Origin: an uncultured Granulosicoccaceae bacterium
GTDB taxonomy: Bacteria; Pseudomonadota; Gammaproteobacteria; Granulosicoccales; Granulosicoccaceae
DNA length: 51,350 nucleotides
Reading direction: 5' to 3'
Assembly: GCA_938045275.1 (NCBI GenBank)
Contig: CALIMV010000185.1
Span: 1 to 51,350, forward strand
Each line of letters starts with the position of its first letter. Position 1 is the stretch's first letter. Positions 35,935 through 46,025 of the stretch are shown piece by piece. A model generated the notes under the pieces. The model saw only the letters and a list, made by a program, of their open reading frames with translations. It made no database searches and had not been told where the DNA came from. The position numbers and the translations under genes were made by a program.

Positions 35935-37089
35935 TCAGCGATCGACAGCCTGTCTGGGATAACTCTCGATTCCGATATCCGCCAGTTCTGTCATGGTGGT
36001 TTCAAGCTTATCGCCCTTTTCATAAGGTCCCATTTTGACTCTGTATATTTCGCTCATCTCATCCTTTTCAATAAAAGCTGTCAATCCGATTTTTCGTACT
36101 ACATCATCTACCAGGGCTTCTGCATTCGGAGCATGAGCGAACGCACCAAGTTGGATAAAATAACCCCCTTCGGAGCCCTGAATAGTATTAGCCACCTCGA
36201 GTTGTGAGGCAGCAGCCATTTGCGGAGCCTCACTAGGTTGTTCGACAGTGGGCGCAGCGACCAAAGCTGTATCAGCTTTTGCATCCAATTCAACATACCC
36301 TTCGTTGCTATTGCCGATTTCGCTTGCAATGTCTGCAGGCAGTGACAGGTCGCCTTTTTCTGCCGGTTCTACCTCAGTCTCAAATTGCTCTATTACAATC
36401 GCAGGTTCTTGTAACGGTACCGCGGCCAATACCGGCTCGATCAACTCAGGCGCATTGGTTTCGCTCTCGTTTGTCAACGTTTCATTCGACGCCACAACCG
36501 CCTGGCTCGAGGTATTGTCATTCTCTGTTGCTGCGTTCTCTGCCACCAAGTGAGTAGACAACGCCTCAATGTGAACGTTCGCAGTGCCCTGTTCTTTCAT
36601 ATCCAGTTCCATCGCTGCCGCGAGTGATAAATCGATAATTCGATCACCAACGAACGGACCACGATCATTAACCTTGACCACCACAGAGTAGTTGTTCTCC
36701 AAATTGGTCACCCGAACATAAGTAGGCAGAGGCAAATGTTTGTGGGCGGCAGTTAAACTATGCATGTCATAAATTTCACCGCTGGAGGTTTTCCGACCGT
36801 GAAACTTCTTGCCGTACCAGGAAGCAGTGCCCTGTTCGGTGAACCCGGCTGCTGAATCCAGTACCGAATAGCGCCTGCCGAACACGGTGTACTCCGACAT
36901 ATTACCGGTAAGAGATTTGGGCAGGTTACGCACATAGTCGGGCACAGCATGCTGAGCAACAGGTTCTGATTGTCTGCTTTCAGAGCGTTTTAACTGGCCA
37001 TTGTTGGCACAACCGGAAATGGCCATTGCGAGAACAACCGCAACAAATGGTCGAAAATTAGGGTGGGTATAACGGCTAATCCCGATCAT
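35935..37089 (-). CDS. rlpA: septal-ring lytic transglycosylase/rare lipoprotein A
   Basis: RlpA binds, and in some species cleaves, denuded glycan at the septum. The lipobox AISGC places Cys27. The double-psi beta barrel domain starts with QGTASWYGKKFHGRKTSSG and includes VNDRGPFVGDRIIDLSLAAA. A long acidic, low-complexity linker (about 190-300) leads to a C-terminal SPOR domain from GGYFIQLGAFAHAPNAEAL to SYPRQAVDR. Size is 384 residues. mltB-rlpA-dacA is the conserved order. Confidence 0.94.
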   Translation of the reverse strand: MIGISRYTHPNFRPFVAVVLAMAISGCANNGQLKRSESRQSEPVAQHAVPDYVRNLPKSLTGNMSEYTVFGRRYSVLDSAAGFTEQGTASWYGKKFHGRKTSSGEIYDMHSLTAAHKHLPLPTYVRVTNLENNYSVVVKVNDRGPFVGDRIIDLSLAAAMELDMKEQGTANVHIEALSTHLVAENAATENDNTSSQAVVASNETLTNESETNAPELIEPVLAAVPLQEPAIVIEQFETEVEPAEKGDLSLPADIASEIGNSNEGYVELDAKADTALVAAPTVEQPSEAPQMAAASQLEVANTIQGSEGGYFIQLGAFAHAPNAEALVDDVVRKIGLTAFIEKDEMSEIYRVKMGPYEKGDKLETTMTELADIGIESYPRQAVDR

Positions 37090-37155
37090 GTCATTCCCTT
37101 TGTGTATGCGTGCATGAATCTTACATCTCCTAATACTGCTTTGCTATTTCGCGAC

Positions 37156-38235
37156 TCAGTTGGTCAACAACTCACCAAGTTGAAAAACTGCCAGTGCATA
37201 CAAGGCACTGTGATTGTAACGAGTAATGACGTAGAAGTTTTTATAGCCCACCCACGCCTCTTCGCCACTTTTTCCTTGTAAATTCATAACACTGACACGA
37301 TTTGCGCCTTCTATCTTAAAACCAAGCTCGTTAAGCTTTGCCGGGGAAATTGCAGGTTTCAACGACTTACGTTGTAATGCGTTCACAGCCGCTCGCTGTT
37401 TCTCGCTCACCGATAACGAAACAGCTACAGGATTGTCCGTCTCCCAACCATGCTCATTCAAGTAATTCGCAACAGATCCGATGACATCCGGCACGCTGTT
37501 AAACAAATCCCGCTGCCCGTCATTGTCGAAATCAATTGCATAATGTCGATAGCTACTGGAGATGAACTGCGGCCACCCCATAGCACCAGCATAACTGCCT
37601 TTTACTGCGGCTGTATCCCACTTTTCCGATTGTGACAAAACAAGAAACTCGGTCAGTTCAGATTTGAAAAACTTGGCGCGTGGAGGATAGTCGAACGCTA
37701 GTGTGGCTACAGACTCAAGCACGCGGTGCTTGCCCATAACCTGCCCGTAAAAGGTCTCTACACCAATAATAGCCGCAATTATGTTGGCTGGAACCCCAAA
37801 TTCCTGCTCTGCTCTTGCAAGTGTGGTGGCGTGTTCGCGCATAAATTCACGACCCGCATCAATGCGCTTTTGGCTGATAAAAATGGGCCGGTATTGAGCC
37901 CAGGTCAGTACTTTTTCTGCTGGACGCGATACAGCATCGAGCACCGATTGTTGAGATTTGATTTGCGCAAAAAGAACGGCGAGCTTGTTTGGGTCAAGCT
38001 GATGCTCTTTGCTTACTTCGTTGATGTAATCTCGTACCTCATCCCGATTCAGGTACATCGATTCGGACAACTTTATCTGTGGCGTTGTATCAGTCTCTTT
38101 CTGGGTTTCGGCCGCGGCCGCGGCTTCTGGCTCGGGTTCCGGTTCCTCTCGGGAATTCAACGAACACGTAGACAACAAAAACGCCACCAATATTACTGGC
38201 AAGCTCAACGCCCAAATGACTTTTCTGTATCCCAT
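37156..38235 (-). CDS. mltB: membrane-bound lytic murein transglycosylase B
   Basis: MltB cleaves glycan strands of peptidoglycan, leaving 1,6-anhydromuramyl ends. Lipobox LLSTC gives Cys24; a Glu-Pro/Ala linker follows (31-50). The catalytic glutamate is E160 in IGVETFYGQVMGKH; GSYAGAMGWPQFISSSYRHY and DFDNDGQRDLFNSVPDVIGS are family signatures, the latter with the calcium-binding-like loop. The 359 residues match. It is upstream of rlpA on the same strand. Confidence 0.96.
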   Translation of the reverse strand: MGYRKVIWALSLPVILVAFLLSTCSLNSREEPEPEPEAAAAAETQKETDTTPQIKLSESMYLNRDEVRDYINEVSKEHQLDPNKLAVLFAQIKSQQSVLDAVSRPAEKVLTWAQYRPIFISQKRIDAGREFMREHATTLARAEQEFGVPANIIAAIIGVETFYGQVMGKHRVLESVATLAFDYPPRAKFFKSELTEFLVLSQSEKWDTAAVKGSYAGAMGWPQFISSSYRHYAIDFDNDGQRDLFNSVPDVIGSVANYLNEHGWETDNPVAVSLSVSEKQRAAVNALQRKSLKPAISPAKLNELGFKIEGANRVSVMNLQGKSGEEAWVGYKNFYVITRYNHSALYALAVFQLGELLTN

Positions 38236-38256
38236 GCCGCCCTCTGATATGGTTGC

Positions 38257-39021
38257 TTAGGACACTTGAAACCAATCGATGGCTGACTGCCCTGTCTGTA
38301 GAAGGTAGTTGTTAGTTTGAGAAAAGTGACGACAGCCGAGAAATCCCCGGTGCGCCGACAATGGAGATGGGTGTGGAGATTTCAGTACCAGGTGCTTTTT
38401 GGCATCGATTATCTGACCTTTTTTCTGCGCATAACTTCCCCACAGAAGGAAAACCAGCTGTTCTCGCTCGCTGCTTAAATGGGCTATCACACTGTCTGTA
38501 AAGGTCTCCCAGCCCCGCCCCTGGTGGGCTGCAGCTTGTCCCTGCTCTACGGTCAATACACTGTTGAGCAAAAATACACCCTGTTTGGCCCAATCGGTTA
38601 AACAACCTGACCTGCAATTGGCCAACATCGCATCACCATTGCCTAAATCTGCATCAATTTCCTTGTAAATATTCAGTAACGAAGGTGGCACTTTCACTCC
38701 CTGAGGCACTGAAAAACTCAGGCCATGGGCCTGACCGGGCCCGTGGTACGGGTCCTGACCCAAGATTACAACTTTTACATCGTCTCTAGGGGTCAATGAA
38801 AATGCGTTGAACCAATTGCTTGAATGCGGGAATACCACCGCTTTCTTCTGCTTACGTGATGCCAGATATTCGCGCAATTCCTTCATATACGGCTGCTCGA
38901 ACTCATTTTGGAGCAAATGCTGCCAGCTGGGATCTATATGGGGACCGGTTGCGGGACTGGATGGCGTACTAGAGTTGGGATCTGACACGGCTGAAACGGA
39001 TTGTATCGCTACATTGCTCAA
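38257..39021 (-). CDS. ung: uracil-DNA glycosylase
   Basis: Ung removes uracil from DNA and starts base-excision repair. The catalytic aspartate is D90 in GQDPYHGPGQAHG and the second motif, HPSPLSAHRG, has H217. LLNSVLTVEQGQAAAHQG-like segment is conserved. The 254 residues include ~28 extra Ser/Pro-rich ones at the N-terminus, so an internal start is possible but no Met is available near the fold. It is divergent from lptD across 43 bases. Confidence 0.97.
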   Translation of the reverse strand: MSNVAIQSVSAVSDPNSSTPSSPATGPHIDPSWQHLLQNEFEQPYMKELREYLASRKQKKAVVFPHSSNWFNAFSLTPRDDVKVVILGQDPYHGPGQAHGLSFSVPQGVKVPPSLLNIYKEIDADLGNGDAMLANCRSGCLTDWAKQGVFLLNSVLTVEQGQAAAHQGRGWETFTDSVIAHLSSEREQLVFLLWGSYAQKKGQIIDAKKHLVLKSPHPSPLSAHRGFLGCRHFSQTNNYLLQTGQSAIDWFQVS

Positions 39022-39064
39022 GGCTTTAGTTTAAAACAAAAGCGGTCTATTATCTCGTTACGTA

Positions 39065-41293
39065 ATGTTCTCTTGTGGATCCATCATCATCCGTTGCACA
39101 ACAATAGCCACCGGGCTGCTAGGACTGATACTGACGCCCGGCTACGCTAGCGCTTTTCAATGCCCTGCACCCTCATTCGTGTATGAACCCGGCAACGCGG
39201 TATTCACCGACCCCGAGACAGATGTGTTGGCGGAGGCTGACAAAATGGTCGGTGAAGACGGCGTATACACGCTCAATGGCAATACCACCATCAGGCATCA
39301 AAATAGAGTGCTGACCGCGCAGGATGCCGAATACAACGCTCTGACTGGTGAAGTTCGCGTAGACGGTGCACTGAGCTTTATAGCCGATGGTGTGCGTTTG
39401 GAAAGCAACAATGCCGTCATTGACATGGACGACAATCTGTTTTCCACCGATGAAACAATTTTTGAGTTTGATGTTAACGGAAAGCGGGCGACCGGTTCGG
39501 CTGCGCATATGCAACGCAATTTAGAAGGCCACTTCACACTGGATGGCGCTATTTACACTTCTTGTCCACCTGGAGACAGAAGTTGGTTTCTGCGTGCCAA
39601 AAAACTGCGCTTGTATCCAGACGAAGGTATCGGAACAGCTGAAAATCTATCGGTGGTATTCAAAGGCGCGCCACTGTTGTGGGTACCCCGATTCAGCTTT
39701 CCGATCAGTCCAAAACGCAAAACCGGTTTTTTGGCCCCCATGTTTGCTCGCGGTGAAAAAACAGGGTTCGAATTACAAATACCGTGGTACTGGAATATTC
39801 GGCCGGATCTCGATGCAACGTTTGTCCCAAGGTTCACGCAAAGGCGTGGCACACAGTTACAAACCGAGTTGCGATACCTGAATCGTCAGGGCAATTGGAT
39901 AATTGACTATGAGTACTTGAACGACAGAGCCCTTGACGGACGTAGACGAGCATTTTCACAAGTACGGCATCAAGGGAGCTTTGGCTCTTACTGGACCTCT
40001 GAAATTAACGCGAGTCGCGTTAGCGACCAAGACTACTTTGCAGACCTTGGGAATAGTCTGCAACTGGCCAGTATCACCCATCTTGATCGACGCGCCGACT
40101 TGCGATTTAAACGCGGACCACTAACTGCCCTTGTGCGACTTCAGTCTTATCAAACGGTCGATGAGGATATACCTGCAGACGAGCGACCATATCAACGGCT
40201 TCCACAGTTAACGGCCAACTGGGAAACACCCAAAGACGAACTGGGTGTGCGAACATCGGTTGCCACCGAGCTGGTGTATTTTGATCGCAACAACTCGGTT
40301 GACGGTTTTACCGGTTCGCGATTCGATTTTAAACCACGCCTATCATGGCCTGTATCGGGTGACTCATGGTTTGTGACGCCTTCGGCCAGCTACCGTTTCT
40401 CACTTTACTCACTAACCAACACTAACAACGATCAACGTTCCAAACAGAGCCGAAGCGTGCCGACCTTCTCATTAGACAGCGGATTGTTTTTTGATCGCGC
40501 CACCGACAATCAAGGCTCGGTTCAAACACTTGAACCCCGTTTGTTCTATTTACGTGTACCGTACGTTGACCAGAGTGAAATTGAGCTGTTTGACAGCGCT
40601 GAACTCGATTTCAGCATTTCACAACTGTTTCGCGAAAACCGATTCTCCGGCGCTGATCGCATCGCCGATGCAAACCAGTTATCTGTTGCACTTACCAGTC
40701 GGTTTCTCGATGGCACAAGTGGGCGAGAAACCTTTCGCGGCAGTATTGGCCAAATACTCTACTTCGATGATCGACGCGTAGCTCTCGTGGGTAACGCCAC
40801 TGAAGATGACACTGGGTCTGATATTGTTAGTGAAGTTTCTGCCGCACTGCCCAACCAATGGTTTGCCCGAGGGCAAATGCAGTGGGATCCAAACAATAAA
40901 TCCACAGTGCGCGGCTCTATTTTGCTTGGCTACCGACCTGATGACAATAAAATCCTGAACTTTGCTCATCGCACGGTCAACACAGGCAGCAGTGCAGAAA
41001 CAGAACAGCTCGATATTTCAACCGTTTGGCCCATCGGCAACAGCTGGCGTATTGCAGGTCGTTGGAACTATTCTCTGGATGCCCATCAAAGTCTGGAGTC
41101 GCTGCTGGGTGTTCAATATGACAGTTGCTGCTGGGCATTCAGAATAGCGGCACGACGCTTCATTGCAGATGATGGCGACGTCCATGATTTCAATGTATTT
41201 TTACAACTCGTATTAAAAGGCCTGGCACCGCTTGGCCAAGATTATGGTGAATTGCTAGAAAATGCCATACGGGACTACCGAGACGAATTCTGA
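39065..41293 (+). CDS. lptD: LPS-assembly outer-membrane protein LptD
   Basis: LptD is the 26-strand outer-membrane barrel that delivers LPS to the cell surface with LptE. The 742 residues start with a signal peptide ending in GYASA, then a cysteine (FQCPAP) and an LptA/OstA-like beta-jellyroll part (GNTTIRHQNRVLTAQDAEY). GAPLLWVPRFSFPISPKRKTG begins the barrel. Cysteines also occur in YTSCPPGDRSW and DSCCWAFRIA, fitting the long-range disulfides of LptD. The chain ends RDYRDEF with terminal Phe. surA follows with one-base overlap (TGATG). Confidence 0.97.
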   Translation: MFSCGSIIIRCTTIATGLLGLILTPGYASAFQCPAPSFVYEPGNAVFTDPETDVLAEADKMVGEDGVYTLNGNTTIRHQNRVLTAQDAEYNALTGEVRVDGALSFIADGVRLESNNAVIDMDDNLFSTDETIFEFDVNGKRATGSAAHMQRNLEGHFTLDGAIYTSCPPGDRSWFLRAKKLRLYPDEGIGTAENLSVVFKGAPLLWVPRFSFPISPKRKTGFLAPMFARGEKTGFELQIPWYWNIRPDLDATFVPRFTQRRGTQLQTELRYLNRQGNWIIDYEYLNDRALDGRRRAFSQVRHQGSFGSYWTSEINASRVSDQDYFADLGNSLQLASITHLDRRADLRFKRGPLTALVRLQSYQTVDEDIPADERPYQRLPQLTANWETPKDELGVRTSVATELVYFDRNNSVDGFTGSRFDFKPRLSWPVSGDSWFVTPSASYRFSLYSLTNTNNDQRSKQSRSVPTFSLDSGLFFDRATDNQGSVQTLEPRLFYLRVPYVDQSEIELFDSAELDFSISQLFRENRFSGADRIADANQLSVALTSRFLDGTSGRETFRGSIGQILYFDDRRVALVGNATEDDTGSDIVSEVSAALPNQWFARGQMQWDPNNKSTVRGSILLGYRPDDNKILNFAHRTVNTGSSAETEQLDISTVWPIGNSWRIAGRWNYSLDAHQSLESLLGVQYDSCCWAFRIAARRFIADDGDVHDFNVFLQLVLKGLAPLGQDYGELLENAIRDYRDEF

Positions 41294-42564
41294 TGACTAA
41301 ACTAATTGCCATTGCGCTGCTCTGCTGCCTTACTACCGCCAATAGTGCGCGTGTTTTCGCTGCCGATGTGGTTATCGATACCATTGTTGCGGTAGTTAAT
41401 GAAGGGGTTGTCCTTTCAAGTGAGCTAGATGCTGAGGTCACTTATTTGAAACTACAAGCCAAGGCAAACAACCAAAACCTGCCCGACGACTCGGTGTTTC
41501 GCGAGCGTGTGCTTCAACGCATGATCGATCAACAAATTCAACGACAGCATGCTGCCAAGCTCGGCATAGCCGTTGACGCGTCCAGCGTTAATCGCGCCAT
41601 AGAACAAGTGGCCCAGGGTAACAACATGAGCAGCCAGCAATTTCAGCAAACACTGCTTTCCCAGGGCTTTGACTATAACTACTACCGAAAGTCCATCGAA
41701 ACCGAACTGCTATTAAGCCGCCTCGTGCAACGTGATGTGCAATCGCGAATTCGCGTATCCAAGCAGGAAATTGACGACTACGTCAGCGCTTCAAAAAAAG
41801 GCGAGCAGCAACAGCGCTACCGCGTACAGCATATTTTGCTGGCCGTGCCAGCATCTGCAGCAAAAGCCGAAGTCGAGAAAGCTCGCACACGTGCAAATTC
41901 GGTGCTGGAAAAACTGCAGGCAGGCCAAGACTTTGCTGAAGCCGCAGCGGCTAACTCCGATGGTGTTCGTGCGCTGGAGGGTGGTGATCTCGGGTGGCGA
42001 GTATTGCAGGAACTGCCAGAGTTTCTGGCAACAGCATTAGTAGATATGTCTGTTGGAGAAATTAGCGAACCGCTGCGTAGTCCAAACGGATTCCATATCG
42101 TCAAACTAACTGACAAAGGCGATCAATCTGACGGGCTTCGAGCAGAAACCCTGGCCAGGCACATATTCATTGCCACTGACTTAGACAACGCCGAACAAAA
42201 GCTACGCGATATCAGGCAACGCATTATTGCTGGTGAACCGTTCGAAGCACTGGCGCAGGAATTCAGTGAAGACCCGAACAGTGCATCAAAAGGTGGAGAG
42301 CTACCGTGGTTTTTTAAAGGTCAAATGCCTGAAGAAATTGAATCGGTTGCAATCGGATTGGAAGCTGGCACAATCAGTGAACCGTTTCGAACCCAGTTTG
42401 GTTGGCACATACTCGAAGTCGTTGACCGACGAGAACGCGATTCCACAGACGATACAGCTCGCCAACAGGCTGAGCAGTCGCTAAGAACACAAAAAGTTGA
42501 ACAAGAAACAGAGCGCTGGCTGCGTCGATTGCGCGATGAGTCGTTCATTGAAATCAGGGGTTAA
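41293..42564 (+). CDS. surA: periplasmic chaperone and PPIase SurA
   Basis: SurA escorts outer-membrane proteins, including LptD, through the periplasm. A signal peptide (to VFAAD) is followed by the N-terminal chaperone domain (VVNEGVVLSSELDAE), then two parvulin domains: YRVQHILLAVP from about 176 and ARHIFIATD from about 288. The 423-residue length and C-terminal helix (TERWLRRLRDESFIEIR) match E. coli SurA. The start overlaps the lptD stop. Confidence 0.97.
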   Translation: MTKLIAIALLCCLTTANSARVFAADVVIDTIVAVVNEGVVLSSELDAEVTYLKLQAKANNQNLPDDSVFRERVLQRMIDQQIQRQHAAKLGIAVDASSVNRAIEQVAQGNNMSSQQFQQTLLSQGFDYNYYRKSIETELLLSRLVQRDVQSRIRVSKQEIDDYVSASKKGEQQQRYRVQHILLAVPASAAKAEVEKARTRANSVLEKLQAGQDFAEAAAANSDGVRALEGGDLGWRVLQELPEFLATALVDMSVGEISEPLRSPNGFHIVKLTDKGDQSDGLRAETLARHIFIATDLDNAEQKLRDIRQRIIAGEPFEALAQEFSEDPNSASKGGELPWFFKGQMPEEIESVAIGLEAGTISEPFRTQFGWHILEVVDRRERDSTDDTARQQAEQSLRTQKVEQETERWLRRLRDESFIEIRG

Positions 42565-42573
42565 AACCAGCCG

Positions 42574-43566
42574 ATGCTTCGCCTTGCGCTAACCACCGGA
42601 GAACCGGCCGGAATAGGACCAGACCTCAGCGTACTACAGGCACAATCGTCACGTGAGTACGAATTGGTGGCGATTGGCAATCGTTCACTACTCGAAGCGC
42701 GTGCAGCGCAACTCAAGCTACCTTTGTCTGTAAGAACGTACGACCCAAAAGCTGCACCTAAAGCCGATGCAGCGGGTGTACTTTGCGTTGCTGATCTGGA
42801 ATTAGGCGCACCAGTGCAAACCGGTGTATTAGACAGCGACAACGCCGCTTACGTGTTGCGCACTCTAGATGTTGCCGTTGAAGGCTGCCATGCCAAAACC
42901 TTTAACGCCATGATCACCGCGCCGGTGCACAAAAGCATAATTAACGATGCCGGCATCGCTTTTACCGGGCACACGGAATACCTGGCAGATAAATCAGCCA
43001 GCGATCCGGTCATGTTACTGGCCGCCGGCGATTTTCGCGTGGCGCTTGCCACAACACACCTGCCCCTGTCTGCCGTGGCTGCAGCCATATCCGAACAGAG
43101 TATTTCCCGTGTGTTGAACATATTGCACCAGGAATTAACGTCACGCTTTGCCATTGCCAAGCCAAGAATTCTTGTGTGCGGTTTGAATCCACATGCCGGT
43201 GAAGATGGCCATCTTGGCCGTGAAGAACTGGATATTATTATTCCGTGTCTGGAAAAATTACGTGCTCGCGGCTTGAATCTAATTGGTCCTTTGCCCGCAG
43301 ACACTTTATTTACCCAGCACCACCTTAACGATGCCGATGCTGTATTGGCGATGTACCACGATCAGGGCTTGCCGGTATTGAAATACGCCGGTTTCGGCTC
43401 TGCAGTTAATATTACCCTGGGGCTACCCATAATAAGAACCAGTGTTGATCACGGTACCGCACTTGATAAAGCGGGTACCGGTAATATTGAGACCGGTAGT
43501 CTAATAGCTGCAGTAAAAATGGCTGTAAGCATGGCAACGGTCGAACAGAGTGCAATCCCACATTGA
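42574..43566 (+). CDS. pdxA: 4-hydroxythreonine-4-phosphate dehydrogenase
   Basis: PdxA oxidises 4-phosphohydroxy-threonine in the DXP-dependent pyridoxal phosphate pathway. The 330 residues open with LALTTGEPAGIGPDL; PVHKSIINDAGIAFTGHTEY and GLNPHAGEDGHLGREE carry metal-binding histidines, and YHDQGLPVLKYAGFGSAVN is highly conserved. It overlaps rsmA by four bases (TTGA). Confidence 0.97.
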   Translation: MLRLALTTGEPAGIGPDLSVLQAQSSREYELVAIGNRSLLEARAAQLKLPLSVRTYDPKAAPKADAAGVLCVADLELGAPVQTGVLDSDNAAYVLRTLDVAVEGCHAKTFNAMITAPVHKSIINDAGIAFTGHTEYLADKSASDPVMLLAAGDFRVALATTHLPLSAVAAAISEQSISRVLNILHQELTSRFAIAKPRILVCGLNPHAGEDGHLGREELDIIIPCLEKLRARGLNLIGPLPADTLFTQHHLNDADAVLAMYHDQGLPVLKYAGFGSAVNITLGLPIIRTSVDHGTALDKAGTGNIETGSLIAAVKMAVSMATVEQSAIPH

Positions 43567-44327
43567 ATCATCAGCCGCGCAAACGTTTTGGGCAGAATTT
43601 TCTTAACGACAATTTAGTCATCGATCGAATTATTGAATTTGTTAATCCCCAACCAGCTGAAATCATAATAGAGGTTGGCCCTGGGCTTGGCGCGCTAACA
43701 TTGCCACTGCTTGAACGAGTTGATTCATTGCAGGTGATTGAAATTGACAGAGATTTAATCGCAAAACTACAGCAACGTAAAAACCCAAAGCTCACCATTC
43801 ATGAAGCCGATGTGCTTAACATAAACTGGCCAGAATTAGCGCAGGATTCACCGCTACGTATAGTGGGTAATCTACCTTATAACATTGGAACACCCTTACT
43901 ACTTAACCTGCTTGAGGCACGCGGCTGCATAGCAGACATTCACGTTATGCTTCAAAAAGAAGTGGTTGATCGGCTCTGTGCATCAGTGGGTTCCCGCGCT
44001 TACGGTCGGCTCAGTGTGCTTATGCAAAGTTGTTTCAATGTGCACGAGTTATTCATCGTTCCACCCAGCGCATTCACTCCGCCTCCAAAAGTACAATCTG
44101 CCGTAGTGCGGCTCACACCATTGCCCACTTCACCAGACAAAGAAACCGTTAAAAAGCTCTCTGTAGCCACGCGTATGGCCTTTGCCAATAAACGCAAAAC
44201 ACTGCGCAACAACCTGAAAGAGGTATTGCCAGAGACGAGAATCGTGGAAGCCGGCCTCAACCCTCAAGCCCGCGCCGAAACTTTGAATTTGGACCAGTTT
44301 TTGACGCTGGCTAAAATGCTACCATAG
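43563..44327 (+). CDS. rsmA: 16S rRNA dimethyladenosine transferase
   Basis: RsmA (KsgA) dimethylates A1518 and A1519 of 16S rRNA. The 254 residues start MNHQPRKRFGQNFLND from a TTG codon that shares TGA with the pdxA stop. The SAM motif EVGPGLGALT and the catalytic NLPYNIGTPLL are clear; QSAVVRL with TPPPKV completes the pattern. TTG start and overlap suggest it is made at a rate tied to pdxA translation. Confidence 0.97.
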   Translation: MNHQPRKRFGQNFLNDNLVIDRIIEFVNPQPAEIIIEVGPGLGALTLPLLERVDSLQVIEIDRDLIAKLQQRKNPKLTIHEADVLNINWPELAQDSPLRIVGNLPYNIGTPLLLNLLEARGCIADIHVMLQKEVVDRLCASVGSRAYGRLSVLMQSCFNVHELFIVPPSAFTPPPKVQSAVVRLTPLPTSPDKETVKKLSVATRMAFANKRKTLRNNLKEVLPETRIVEAGLNPQARAETLNLDQFLTLAKMLP

Positions 44328-44356
44328 GGCATCAATTGCCGATCACGAGGTTGACT

Positions 44357-44743
44357 ATGACAGACCATAAACTAGGTGATGGAATCAAGGTAGACGTCGA
44401 TACCTTGTATATTGAACAAGAGTCCGATCCAGACAACGATCGCTATGTGTTTGCATACACCATAACCATTCAGAACGTTGGCGATGTAGCAGCTAAACTG
44501 CTTACGCGACATTGGGTTATTCGCGACGACAACGGCAAGACTCAAGAAGTACATGGCGATGGAGTTGTTGGAGAACAACCACACTTAAAACCAGGTGAAG
44601 GCTTCCAGTACACCAGCGGCACAATGCTTGAAACCTCAATGGGTACAATGGGCGGCACCTATCTCATGGTGACCGACTCAGGGCAAGAATTCAAAGCACC
44701 TATTGCCGAATTCTTACTCTCGACACCCCATACGTTACATTGA
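44357..44743 (+). CDS. apaG: ApaG, Co2+/Mg2+ efflux-type DUF525 protein
   Basis: ApaG is a small FN3-like protein of uncertain function near apaH. From ATG 44357, with GAGG upstream, the 128 residues include YVFAYTITIQNVGDVAAKLL, RHWVIRDDNGKTQEVHGDGV and GEGFQYTSGTMLETSMGTMG, the family signature. A TTG seven codons earlier would extend it. It is followed by a 351-base gap before apaH rather than the close spacing usual in the operon. Confidence 0.95.
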   Translation: MTDHKLGDGIKVDVDTLYIEQESDPDNDRYVFAYTITIQNVGDVAAKLLTRHWVIRDDNGKTQEVHGDGVVGEQPHLKPGEGFQYTSGTMLETSMGTMGGTYLMVTDSGQEFKAPIAEFLLSTPHTLH

Positions 44744-45094
44744 TTGATTAATACGTATAAATTTCGGCATCGAAGTAAATTCCGCCATCAATTTCCGCCA
44801 TCAATGCGATGGCTCACCGAGTGATGGCTCGCTGGTTGGCGTGCTGTTTTCCATCAAGGGCATTGCTAGTCTCCGCGTGTTCACTAACATACCAACAAAG
44901 ATTTGTACCGACAAAGAATATTTCTGGTTTTGTTCATCAGAAATTGTAGTTAGTGTTGCAGGACGTTAAACTGGCGTGCGTTGTGCATTGTACCCAAATT
45001 ACAGCACCCCGGTAGTGGATAAAACACGATGAAAATCATTGTCATTCATGACAGAAAAATACCTTCGCACATCTCATTTGCACAATAGGCAGCA
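44744..45094. other. 351-base gap with short direct repeats, between apaG and apaH
   Basis: No open frame is convincing. TTCCGCCATCAA occurs at 44780-44791 and 44793-44804, and GATGGCTC at 44808-44815 and 44823-44830, in a compact block. The rest shows no sign of a tRNA or a strong terminator. Promoter activity for apaH within it is possible; I could not pick a hexamer pair with confidence. Confidence 0.5.
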
Positions 45095-45904
45095 ATGACC
45101 ACATTTGTTATTGGTGATCTGCACGGTTGCCTTACCCCACTAAAGCGCCTATTAGATAAAGTGCAATTTGAGCCCGGTTCAGACCAAGCCTGGTTTGTTG
45201 GTGATTTGGTTAACCGAGGTCCGCAGTCGCTTGAAACATTGCGTTTCGTACGCTCAATGGGCTCTGATGCCATTTGTGTACTGGGTAATCACGATTTACA
45301 TCTTTTGGCTGTCATCCACGGCATCCGACAAACCAGTGGGAAAGACACACTGGATGACATTTTGCACGCTGATGATCTGCATGAACTCACCGATTGGTTA
45401 AGGCATTTACCACTACTGCACCACAGCGAAGAGCTCAACGTCACGATGGTACACGCAGGCATACATCCGGATTGGAATTTGGCGCAGGCTAAAACCCTGG
45501 CAGCCGAAGTTGAAAAGGCATTGCGATCGGACAATTATGCACACCACTTACAACGCATGTTCGGTAACAAGCCAGCCAAGTGGTCCGATACGCTCGGTAA
45601 AAAACGTCGACGCCGGTTTGCCATAAACGCCTTTACCCGTATGCGCTTCTGTACTAAAAAAGGCAAACTGGATTTTTGCCAAACTTGCGCTCCTGCTAAA
45701 GCACCAGAAAACCTCATGCCCTGGTATGCCGTTCCAGACCGAAAAGAGATCGATGGTCGCATTTTGTTTGGGCACTGGAGCAGCCATCCCGCGTTTGCTG
45801 TTTCGAACGTGGTGCCGCTGGACCGGGGTGCTATTTGGGGTGGTTCGCTTGCAGCCCTTGCGTTAGAGACAGGGGTTACCACCACAGTGGACTGTGGCAC
45901 GTAA
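45095..45904 (+). CDS. apaH: symmetrical bis(5'-nucleosyl)-tetraphosphatase
   Basis: ApaH splits Ap4A into two ADP and also acts as a decapping enzyme on Np4-capped RNA. The 269 residues show the metallophosphatase motifs GDLHGC (8-13), GDLVNRGP and GNHD, plus the ApaH-specific NAFTRMRFC and LFGHWSSHP. It ends the lptD-to-apaH block. A neighbouring Ap4A-linked folA is typical, though here three genes intervene. Confidence 0.97.
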   Translation: MTTFVIGDLHGCLTPLKRLLDKVQFEPGSDQAWFVGDLVNRGPQSLETLRFVRSMGSDAICVLGNHDLHLLAVIHGIRQTSGKDTLDDILHADDLHELTDWLRHLPLLHHSEELNVTMVHAGIHPDWNLAQAKTLAAEVEKALRSDNYAHHLQRMFGNKPAKWSDTLGKKRRRRFAINAFTRMRFCTKKGKLDFCQTCAPAKAPENLMPWYAVPDRKEIDGRILFGHWSSHPAFAVSNVVPLDRGAIWGGSLAALALETGVTTTVDCGT

Positions 45905-46025
45905 TTGCAATTTGGGTAGCAGCGGAAACTGAATAGATTGAATATCGACTAAACTCAATGCTAAGCAGACTCAATTTTTGTTATCCTGCCAGCACAACAC
46001 TAACCAAAAAAAGAGCCTGCCAATC

